Source: an uncultured Mycoplasmatota bacterium (GTDB lineage: Bacteria; Bacillota_I; Bacilli_A; RF39; UBA660). Taken from it: 11,609 nt of DNA. This document shows, one piece after another, positions 5,330 through 11,609 of the stretch. Each line of letters begins with the position of its first letter. The first letter of the stretch is position 1. The position numbers and the translations under genes were made by a program. The stretch spans positions 1-11,609 of the forward strand of contig UREA01000035.1 in NCBI GenBank assembly GCA_900546715.1. Direction: 5' to 3'. Under the pieces are notes generated by a model. The model worked only from the letters and a program-made list of their open reading frames with translations, did no database searches and was not told the origin of the DNA.

Positions 5330-6556
5330 TTATTTTTCTTCCCATAAATTAATCTCTTTTTGGATATATGGAACACCTCCATATCTTCCAAGAAGATACC
5401 CCCTCTCTATATTTTCTTTATTTCTTAATGAAAAATCTCCTAGTGAATATAATTCACTACTACCATTTTCATAATTTTTCTCAGTTAACCAAATTTGATC
5501 TCTTCTGAGTACATTTAAATCTAATAAATTAGTATCGTGAGTATTAAATATTAATTGAGCATTAGTTTTATTAATATCGGAATCATTAAATATATTAACT
5601 ATATATTCCACTAAAAATGGGTGTAAACTTTTATCTAACTCATCAATTAGCAAAACTCCATTATTTTTAATTGCATTATATATAAAAGGTAATAATGTAA
5701 ATAACACTTGTGTTCCATTAGACTCAACACCAAAATCCAAATAATACTCTTTATCATTTGCTTTATGTTTGAATTTAGTATGATATGCTTTAGAATTAGT
5801 TAATTCTTTTAAAGAATCAGGAATAGAAGACAAAATATATTCTGGAATATCAACTACATCTGTTTCAAAATCAACAATATCCAAATCGGCCTTCTTTAAA
5901 AAATCTAAAGCAAACGCTTTTAAATCACCAGAATCATTATAATATATTTCAAAAGCTCTATTTCGCATTTCTTCAATTTCAAAAGAAACTTCTATATCTT
6001 TAGTCAAAAAATCATAAGCAGGTTTAGTTTTTTGGTAATTCCAAATAGTAGCAGTACTTAAAAAGAATTTATTTGGTGTATTTCTTTCCTTTAATTCATT
6101 TAATAATTTATTATCTTTAGAAAATGTATAATTTTCATTACTTCTTTTAAAGATTGTAGTAATTCTACCATTAGGATAATAATATAGAAATTCTTCAGCA
6201 ATATGATCTTTATTTGCTTTAAAACCGTAATAATATCTAATGCCATCTTTAATAAAATTAATTTCAAAACTACTAAAAGAATCACTAGCATTTAATTCAT
6301 TAGGTACTACCGATAATTTAGAATTCAAATCTCTATCACTAGAGCTTTGAATCATATAAGCTACTAAATTTATTATTTTAAATAAATTGCTCTTTCCTGA
6401 TGCATTTGCTCCATATATAGCAACAGTTTTAAATATTTTCTTGTCATCTATTACAACATAATTATTTTCTAAACCTTTAGTATTATTAGCAATCAAACTA
6501 AGAGTTACTTTATTATTAAATGACAAAAAATTTTCAACACTTACATCTATAATCAT
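5330..6556 (-). CDS. AAA15-family ATP-binding protein (COG1106-like, RloA/AbiLi type)
   Basis: 408 residues from the chosen ATG. An ABC/SMC-like ATPase head: Walker A GANASGKSN (49-57), a degenerate signature ESNGTQ (278-283), Walker B VLLIDELDKSLHP (301-313), H-switch NTHD (338-341) and the terminal LGRYGGVPYI (389-398) typical of the COG1106 group. Members are often found in phage-defence pairs such as RloA-RloB and AbiLi-AbiLii, but no RloB-like partner is visible here; the neighbour downstream is the RNA unit and a nuclease-like gene. I start it at 6556, with GGAGGT seven bases upstream; a longer reading from 6586 begins upstream of the predicted transcription start. The family is well supported, the defence role is inference. 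Confidence 0.85.
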   Translation of the reverse strand: MIIDVSVENFLSFNNKVTLSLIANNTKGLENNYVVIDDKKIFKTVAIYGANASGKSNLFKIINLVAYMIQSSSDRDLNSKLSVVPNELNASDSFSSFEINFIKDGIRYYYGFKANKDHIAEEFLYYYPNGRITTIFKRSNENYTFSKDNKLLNELKERNTPNKFFLSTATIWNYQKTKPAYDFLTKDIEVSFEIEEMRNRAFEIYYNDSGDLKAFALDFLKKADLDIVDFETDVVDIPEYILSSIPDSLKELTNSKAYHTKFKHKANDKEYYLDFGVESNGTQVLFTLLPFIYNAIKNNGVLLIDELDKSLHPFLVEYIVNIFNDSDINKTNAQLIFNTHDTNLLDLNVLRRDQIWLTEKNYENGSSELYSLGDFSLRNKENIERGYLLGRYGGVPYIQKEINLWEEK

Positions 6557-6577
6557 TTTTATTACCTCCATAAGAAT

Positions 6578-6610
6578 ATTATACACTAATTTTGCAAATA
6601 AAACTAGTGT
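6578..6610. promoter_or_regulatory. -10 box of the ATPase gene abutting an 11-bp inverted repeat
   Basis: Minus strand TATAAT (6583-6578) puts the transcription start near 6571, two bases before the ribosome-binding site; no good -35 is seen. An inverted repeat (6583-6593 with 6600-6610, one G-U) abuts it and is followed on the plus strand by a run of T, so it may be an operator or a plus-strand terminator that stops antisense transcription. Confidence 0.4.
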
Positions 6611-6653
6611 TTTTTGATTTTATTTTCTTTTTTTGCAAATTATTTGTATTTTT

Positions 6654-6688
6654 GAAAAATAAAAAGTTAATCATCTCTGATTAACTTT
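6654..6688 (-). terminator. Terminator of the rnc-smc operon
   Basis: An 11-bp stem (6688-6678 with 6673-6663, core AGTTAATCA/TGATTAACT) with a 4-base loop, followed on the minus strand by TTATTTTTC. It contains the smc stop codon. Confidence 0.8.
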
Positions 6689-9611
6689 CTAATTTTGCAC
6701 TAACTATTTTACTTACACCTGATTCTTGCATTGTAATACCATACAAAGAATCACAATATTCCATCATTCTTTTCTTATGAGTAATTACAATAAATTGTGT
6801 ATCTAATTTATTCTTTTCTAAGTATTTGCCAAACATATCGACATTTACTTCATCTAGAGCCGCTTCGGCTTCATCAAGTATAACAAATGGTGCTGGCCTA
6901 ACTTTAAGTATAGCAAATAAAAGACATATTGCTGTTAAAGCTTTTTCTCCTCCACTTAGAAGTACTGGAGAATTTATTTTTTTACCTGGAGGTATTGCAA
7001 TAATATCAACTCCCGTTTCTAAGATATCATCAGGATTACTTAATCTTAACTCACCATTACCACCTTTAAACATAGCTTTAAAAATACCAGCAAATTCCCC
7101 TTTTATTTTATCAAATGATTCTCTAAATTTACTAATCATTATATCATCCATTTGGTGGATTATATCTTTTAATTCTTGACTGGAATTTTCTAGATCACTT
7201 TTTTGACTAGTTAAAAATTCATATCTCGTACTTAATCTTTCATATTCTTTAATTGAACCAATATTAACTTCTCCAAGTTTATTTAGTTCTTTTTTCAAAC
7301 TAGTTACTTTTTCTCTGGCTATTTCCGCATCCATAGATAAAGTATAAGATACGCTAGCATATTCATAAGTTAAATTATATTCATCATTTAAAGTTCCCAG
7401 TAAATTATCTAGTTTAACTTCTAATTTACCCATAGCTATTTCATTATTCTTAAGCTCATTATTAACTAAATTATAATTACTATTAGCTTCTCTTTGTTTA
7501 TGTTCTAAATCGTTTATTTCATCAAGAATTTCACTCTTTTGTTTATTAGCCTTATTTATATCACTCATCTTAATTTCTTTTTCTTTATTAGCATTAGTGA
7601 TATCTTCCAAAAGTTCAACTAAATGTTTATCTAATTTATTTTCTTTTAAGTCATTAAGCCCATTAAGTTCACTACTAATACTTTTATATTGTTCCATACT
7701 TCTACTTAAATTAGTCTTTTTGTTAAATAACTCATCATTTAGAAGTATAATATATTTATTAATAACATTTTCTTTTTCTTCTAAATCTTTTAATTCTTCA
7801 TCAAATCTATCTAATTCATTGCTTAAAGATTCACTATTAATTTTTAATATTTCTTTTTCTTCTTTTAATTTATTAAGTTCATTTTTTTCATTGATCATAC
7901 TATTCTTCTTGCTAGTACCACCTGCAACAGCTCCACCAGGATAACTAATTTCTCCATCTAGAGATACTACTTTATACTTATAATCAACAAGTTTAGCAAT
8001 AATATTTAAGCATCTAGCATTTTCAACAACTATCACTGCTCCAAGTTCTCTATCAATGACATTTTTATATTTATAATCATATTCTACTAAATCAGATAAA
8101 ACCCCAATAAAACCATTAATATTTCTGATGCCATCAATTACATCTTTGGCAATATACCTAGGTTTTATAATATTTAGAGGATAAAATGTTGCTCTACCTA
8201 GTTTTTGACTCTTTAGATAATCTATTGCTTCAATTGCTCTTGCTTCATCATCAACTACTAAATAATTAGATGCCCCACCCATTGCAATATCAAGAGCAAT
8301 AACATATTTATCAGAACAATCTATAAGTTTTCCAATAGTATTATGAATTCCTTTAAGACGAGGATTATTTAATATATTTTTAACAGCTAGTGGTGTATTT
8401 TCATAATTATTGATATTATTTTCTAGTATAGTTATTTTATTTTCCCATAAATATATTTTTTTAGTTTCTTCCATTAATTTATTATAGGTTGTACTTCTTT
8501 TAACTTTTTTAACTAAAGTTTTATTTTTAACATCTTCTAATTTTTCTTTTTCTTCATTTATATTAGATTCAATATCTTCTACATCTTTTTTAAGAATAGC
8601 AATACTTTTTTCCAGTTCTAATTGTTGTTCTTTTAAACTAAATAAATTATTATCAATAGCTTTTTTATCTACTTCATATTTTTGTCTTTCAATAGTTATT
8701 TTTTTTTCACTTTCTAGTTCATTTATATTATTTTGAATACTTGTAAGCTCTTCTCTTAATTTATTTATTTTATCTTCTATAGTTATGTTTTCCAGTTTTA
8801 ATTTATCTAACTTCGTATCAGTTGAAGAAGCACTTAAAGTATTTAATTTTTCTTTTAAAATCTCACTACTGCTCTTTAACTTTTGATATTCAGAGTTTAT
8901 TGAAGTAATATCACTAACCATTAGGGCAATATCAATATTTTCTAAATTATCTTTAATATCTAAATATTTTTTAGCAACTCTACTTTGTTCTTCCAAAGGT
9001 TTTACAGTTTTTTCAAGTTCATTTATTACTAAATCAAGTCTTGTTAAATTCTCTTCAGTTTTTTCTAGCTTTTTTAAACTTTCTTCCTTCCGTTTTTTAT
9101 ATTTTAAAACTCCAGCAGCACTTTCAAATATAACTCTTCTGTCACTAGCTTTACCATTAACAATATCAGTAACATTACCTTGGGAAATTATATTAAAAGC
9201 ACTAGCTCCTGCCCCACTATCAATAAATAAATCATTAATATCTTTAAGACGAACTCGCGAATTATTGATATAATATTCATTTTCTCCAGTTTTATATACT
9301 ACTCTCTTGATTTCAATTTCCTGAAATTCACTATTTAGTGCATGATCAGTATTATCAAAAGTTAAAGCTACCATTGCTCTTTTTTGAGCATCTCTTGATG
9401 CTGAACCATTAAAAATTACATCACTCATCGAAGAAGAACCACGCAGTGACTTAACTGATTGTTCCCCTAAAACCCAACGAACAGCATCAACTATGTTACT
9501 TTTGCCACTTCCATTTGGGCCAACAATTCCCGTAATCCCTGGATTTATTTCTAAATCCAATTTATCTGCAAAAGCCTTAAAACACCCGGCTTTAATACTT
9601 TTTAAAAACAT
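6681..9611 (-). CDS. smc: Chromosome segregation ATPase SMC (short-arm form)
   Basis: 976 residues from the ATG at 9611 (AGGTGAGG just upstream; a reading from 9641 would overlap rnc). Forms the condensin core with ScpA/ScpB for loop extrusion and chromosome segregation. N-terminal head with Walker A GPNGSGKSN (31-39); coiled coil ~165-405; hinge ~406-570, ending in the glycine-rich PGGAVAGGTSK; returning coiled coil ~575-800; C-terminal head with signature LSGGEKAL (~885) and Walker B FVILDEAEAALD (~909-920). Most Firmicutes SMCs are about 1,180 residues, so each arm is about 100 residues shorter here, as I recall for Mycoplasma P115/SMC (~980). It follows rnc by four bases, a classical Gram-positive order; ftsY, often next, is absent here. 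Confidence 0.95.
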   Translation of the reverse strand: MFLKSIKAGCFKAFADKLDLEINPGITGIVGPNGSGKSNIVDAVRWVLGEQSVKSLRGSSSMSDVIFNGSASRDAQKRAMVALTFDNTDHALNSEFQEIEIKRVVYKTGENEYYINNSRVRLKDINDLFIDSGAGASAFNIISQGNVTDIVNGKASDRRVIFESAAGVLKYKKRKEESLKKLEKTEENLTRLDLVINELEKTVKPLEEQSRVAKKYLDIKDNLENIDIALMVSDITSINSEYQKLKSSSEILKEKLNTLSASSTDTKLDKLKLENITIEDKINKLREELTSIQNNINELESEKKITIERQKYEVDKKAIDNNLFSLKEQQLELEKSIAILKKDVEDIESNINEEKEKLEDVKNKTLVKKVKRSTTYNKLMEETKKIYLWENKITILENNINNYENTPLAVKNILNNPRLKGIHNTIGKLIDCSDKYVIALDIAMGGASNYLVVDDEARAIEAIDYLKSQKLGRATFYPLNIIKPRYIAKDVIDGIRNINGFIGVLSDLVEYDYKYKNVIDRELGAVIVVENARCLNIIAKLVDYKYKVVSLDGEISYPGGAVAGGTSKKNSMINEKNELNKLKEEKEILKINSESLSNELDRFDEELKDLEEKENVINKYIILLNDELFNKKTNLSRSMEQYKSISSELNGLNDLKENKLDKHLVELLEDITNANKEKEIKMSDINKANKQKSEILDEINDLEHKQREANSNYNLVNNELKNNEIAMGKLEVKLDNLLGTLNDEYNLTYEYASVSYTLSMDAEIAREKVTSLKKELNKLGEVNIGSIKEYERLSTRYEFLTSQKSDLENSSQELKDIIHQMDDIMISKFRESFDKIKGEFAGIFKAMFKGGNGELRLSNPDDILETGVDIIAIPPGKKINSPVLLSGGEKALTAICLLFAILKVRPAPFVILDEAEAALDEVNVDMFGKYLEKNKLDTQFIVITHKKRMMEYCDSLYGITMQESGVSKIVSAKLES

Positions 9612-9615
9612 TTCC

Positions 9616-10266
9616 TCACCTGTAGCTTTTCTTATAAGCATCCAATGCCGCTAATTGTTCAGCTTCTTTCTTGCTACTACCCTTTCCTCTTCCATAAACT
9701 ATATTATCAATTTTCACAACTACTTCAAAAATCTTTTTATGATTAACCTCGTATTCCTTTACCACTTCATAATTTAAAGATTTTTTTCCAGTTTGCACTA
9801 ATTCTTGCAACCTTGTTTTATAATCCACATTAAAATCAACATGTCTATTTATATATGGCGTAATAATTTGATCAATATATTTTTTTACAACATCAAAACC
9901 TTGATCTAAATATATGGCACCGATAACTGCTTCAAAAACATCTGCAATAATAGTATCATTTAAATTATTTATTTGCCCATGTCCCAACCTAATATGTTTA
10001 TCAATTCCATATTCTTTTGCATAAGTAGCTAAAGCCTTCTCACAAACATAACTAGCTCTAAGCTTAGTCATTTTTCCTTCTTTATAATCCGTATATAAAT
10101 AAAAATATTCACTGGTAACTAATTCTAAAACAGCATCTCCCAAATATTCCAAACGCTCATAATTATTAACACCCTTATGTTCATTAGAATAACTACTATG
10201 CGTAAGAGCTGTTTGCATTAATTCCTTATTTTTAATATTGATATTAAACTTATTTAAAAAATCCAT
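9616..10266 (-). CDS. rnc: Ribonuclease III
   Basis: A 216-residue dsRNA endonuclease for rRNA precursor processing and mRNA/antisense RNA turnover; it works as a dimer. Endonuclease domain with signature ERLEYLGDAVLE (37-48) and catalytic acids E40, D44, D109 and E112 (DVFEAVIGA); C-terminal dsRNA-binding domain ~149-214, ending in the usual GKGSSKKEAEQLAALDA. Length is normal. No clear Shine-Dalgarno precedes the ATG. Four bases separate its TGA from the smc start and the smc ribosome-binding site lies within its end, so the two are co-transcribed and probably coupled. Confidence 0.95.
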   Translation of the reverse strand: MDFLNKFNINIKNKELMQTALTHSSYSNEHKGVNNYERLEYLGDAVLELVTSEYFYLYTDYKEGKMTKLRASYVCEKALATYAKEYGIDKHIRLGHGQINNLNDTIIADVFEAVIGAIYLDQGFDVVKKYIDQIITPYINRHVDFNVDYKTRLQELVQTGKKSLNYEVVKEYEVNHKKIFEVVVKIDNIVYGRGKGSSKKEAEQLAALDAYKKSYR

Positions 10267-10289
10267 TCTATCAAATCCAATCTTTAATA

Positions 10290-10298
10290 ATTATAACA
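10290..10298 (-). promoter_or_regulatory. Extended -10 of the rnc-smc operon
   Basis: Minus strand TGT-TATAAT (10298-10290), a consensus extended -10 with a weak -35 (TATCCA 17 bases upstream). The predicted leader is under 20 bases. Confidence 0.45.
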
Positions 10299-10336
10299 AA
10301 TTTTTTAAGCTTTGGATAGTCTAGTATACAAAACAA

Positions 10337-10365
10337 TTTACAAAATTACAAATTTATAGTAAAAT
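10337..10365 (+). promoter_or_regulatory. Promoter of the yidD-lipoprotein operon
   Basis: TTTACA (10337-10342), 17 bases, TAAAAT (10360-10365), each 5 of 6 to consensus. The start near 10372 falls on the GGTGA ribosome-binding site, which favours TTG at 10383 as the yidD start. Confidence 0.55.
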
Positions 10366-10382
10366 TTTAAGTGGTGATGAGT

Positions 10383-10607
10383 TTGAAAAAAGTATGTATT
10401 TATTTAATTCGGGCTTATCAGGTTACTCCACTGCATAGTCATTCAATGTGTCGTTTTACTCCCACTTGTAGTGAGTATGTGATTGAAGCTATTGATAAGT
10501 TCGGAGTAATAAAAGGAATAAAATTGGGGATAAAAAGAATACTAAGATGCCACCCTTTAGGTGGTTTCGGTTATGACCCTATAAGGAGTGAAAATAAAAA
10601 CAAATGA
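10383..10607 (+). CDS. yidD: Membrane protein insertion efficiency factor YidD
   Basis: 74 residues from TTG at 10383 (GGTGA five bases upstream); ATG 10377 and GTG 10371 are in frame but sit on or before the predicted transcription start. A small amphipathic inner-face membrane protein that assists YidC-dependent insertion. The family signature is intact: IRAYQ, CRFTPTCSEYVIEAI, KGIKLGIKRILRCHPLGGFGYDPI, including the three conserved cysteines. yidD usually sits near rpmH-rnpA-yidC; here it is instead divergent from rnc and overlaps the lipoprotein gene by ATGA. Confidence 0.92.
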   Translation: MKKVCIYLIRAYQVTPLHSHSMCRFTPTCSEYVIEAIDKFGVIKGIKLGIKRILRCHPLGGFGYDPIRSENKNK

Positions 10608-11467
10608 AAATATTAACCAAAATTATTAGTGCTGGGCTTGTAGGTATCATGCTTACTGGCTGCAGCTTAACCAAAGATTCTTTGGAGGATGCAACTATTT
10701 ATACTACAGTTTATCCAATTGAATATTTAACTGAAAGTTTATATAGTGATTATGCAACAATTTCTTCAATCTATCCAAGTGGTGCTGATGTAAGTAATTA
10801 CGAACTTACAGAAAAACAAATTAGAGAATATGCTAAAGGTGATTTATTTATCTATAACGGTTTAGGAAATGAAAAAAATATCGCCAAAGATTTAATTAAT
10901 CAAAATGATAATCTCTTAATTATTGATGTATCAAATGGCTTAAATTACACTTATGGAATGGAAGAATTATGGATGAGTCCTAACAATTATTTAATGCTTG
11001 CTAAAAACATTCGAGATTATTTAACAGAATATTTACAAAGTAAAACCATTATTGATTATGTTAATGATCAATATGATGCTTTAGCAGAAAATCTATCTTT
11101 AAAAGATGCAGATTTAAGAGCCATTGGTAAAGAAGCCGACTCTAAAGGAAGCAACACTTTAGTAGTAAGCAACAATGTTTTTCGTTTTTTAGAAAACTAT
11201 GGTTTTGAAATAATATCTTTAGATGAAGAAACTTTAACTGAAAGTTCTCTTAATAGCATTCGAGATGCTTTTGATGAAGGAACATATAACACTATATTCA
11301 TATTAGATAATAACTACACCGAAAATATCAACAGTATAATAGAAGATTATGATGTTAATACTATAGATGTAAGTTCTATGGCTACATATGATGAATCAAA
11401 TAGTGATTGTTTACAAAATATGCAAACATTTATCGACAATATTAGAAATTTAACACTTGCGGATTGA
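10604..11467 (+). CDS. ZnuA/TroA-like solute-binding lipoprotein without histidines
   Basis: 287 residues. Signal peptide with lipobox LTGC (C20), so anchored outside the membrane. The outline is that of the cluster A-I metal-binding proteins of Zn/Mn ABC transporters: IYTTVYPIEYLTE (31-43), GADVSNYELTEKQIREYAKGDLFIYNGLGNE (60-90; family GxDPHxYEPTP...DLFIYNG), LWMSPNNYLMLAKNI (122-136; family DPHxWLDP), the central helix and NTLVVSNNVFRFLENYGFE (184-202; family HxAFxYLxxxYGL). At each expected His ligand there is Ser, Leu or Asn, and the whole protein has no histidine, so ordinary zinc binding is doubtful. AAGGAGTG lies 13 bases before the ATG; the start overlaps the yidD stop. No permease or ATPase gene is adjacent. 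Confidence 0.75.
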   Translation: MKILTKIISAGLVGIMLTGCSLTKDSLEDATIYTTVYPIEYLTESLYSDYATISSIYPSGADVSNYELTEKQIREYAKGDLFIYNGLGNEKNIAKDLINQNDNLLIIDVSNGLNYTYGMEELWMSPNNYLMLAKNIRDYLTEYLQSKTIIDYVNDQYDALAENLSLKDADLRAIGKEADSKGSNTLVVSNNVFRFLENYGFEIISLDEETLTESSLNSIRDAFDEGTYNTIFILDNNYTENINSIIEDYDVNTIDVSSMATYDESNSDCLQNMQTFIDNIRNLTLAD

Positions 11468-11492
11468 CAATAACCTACTTTTATATTACAAT
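11464..11492 (+). promoter_or_regulatory. Promoter of tRNA-Ser
   Basis: Perfect TTGACA (11464-11469), 17 bases, TACAAT (11487-11492). The start near 11499 leaves about 9 bases before the mature tRNA. The -35 overlaps the stop codon of the lipoprotein gene. Confidence 0.7.
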
Positions 11493-11502
11493 ATAGAAGT
11501 AG
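11475..11502 (+). repeat. 12-bp hairpin after the lipoprotein gene, overlapping the tRNA -10
   Basis: Arms 11475-11486 and 11491-11502 pair over 12 bp (one G-U) with a 4-base loop. No T run follows, so it is a weak terminator at best; it may stabilise the 3' end of the yidD-lipoprotein transcript. Confidence 0.45.
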
Positions 11503-11507
11503 CGTTT

Positions 11508-11598
11508 GGAGTAGTACTCAAGAGGCTGAAGAGGCGCCCCTGCTAAGGGTGTAGATCGGGAAACTGGTGCGAGAGTTCAAATCTCTCCTACTCCGCCA
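11508..11598 (+). tRNA. tRNA-Ser (anticodon GCU)
   Basis: Acceptor stem GGAGTAG/CTACTCC, D arm with GAGGCTGAAGAG, anticodon loop CTGCTAA (anticodon GCT at 11542-11544), long variable arm as expected for class II serine tRNA, T arm GAGAG-TTCAAAT-CTCTC, discriminator G and encoded CCA at 11596-11598. It decodes AGC/AGU. Confidence 0.97.
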
Positions 11599-11609
11599 TA
11601 AAAAAATCA

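Noticed and set aside
5298..5332. Terminator directly after the ATPase gene
   Set aside because: An 8-bp stem with a 19-base loop exists but no T run follows on the minus strand; the terminator at 5117-5144 is the likelier stop.
6826..7944. Plus-strand open frames opposite smc (6826-7179 and 7597-7944)
   Set aside because: Ser/Leu-rich shadows of the coiled coil and head of SMC; no start signals.
1..11609. Mycoplasma-type code with TGA as Trp
   Set aside because: TGG is used for Trp and TGA ends rnc, yidD and the lipoprotein gene at positions that fit family lengths and gene overlaps.

Overview
Organism. The window is AT-rich, has short intergenic gaps, and carries a Gram-positive set of housekeeping genes: an FtsW-type SEDS protein, a type-2-like peptide deformylase, an rnc-smc pair, yidD and tRNA-Ser(GCU). 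TGA behaves as a stop (rnc, yidD and the lipoprotein gene end on it, while TGG encodes Trp), so this is the standard bacterial code and not a Mycoplasma code. The SMC is short (976 aa), as I recall for Mollicutes. The surface-protein style also fits uncultured gut Bacilli near the Mollicutes (RF39-like). That placement is an inference.

Layout. Bases 1-72 hold nothing I can name. 73-1848 (-) is a large exported FN3 surface protein whose last ~75 codons differ sharply in base composition from the rest. It diverges from a small XRE regulator (2000-2239, +). Between them lies a 44-bp inverted repeat that overlaps a good promoter for the surface gene. ftsW follows (-), then a tiny Gly/Tyr-rich membrane peptide (+) and def (+). 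Between def and smc is an accessory block on the minus strand: an AAA15-type ATPase, a candidate structured RNA with its own promoter and terminator, and a PBECR4-like putative nuclease gene with a second promoter and a leader hairpin. The core operon rnc-smc (-) follows. Divergent from it is yidD, overlapping by ATGA a ZnuA/TroA-like lipoprotein that contains no histidine. The window ends with tRNA-Ser(GCU), CCA encoded.

The one stretch without a gene longer than 300 bases (4987-5329) is filled by the RNA element, two promoters and two terminator-like hairpins.

What stands out: (1) the surface gene's 3' end looks like the variable region of a diversity-generating retroelement, although no reverse transcriptase or template is in the window; (2) the promoter-structured RNA-terminator-promoter-hairpin-nuclease arrangement resembles an RNA-controlled toxin or a riboswitch/attenuator; (3) the solute-binding lipoprotein keeps the family outline but has lost every metal-ligand histidine. 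Start codons were revised where ribosome-binding sites argued for it (XRE, ATPase, smc, PBECR4-like, yidD). GGTGA 4-6 bases before the start recurs in XRE, def, smc and yidD.
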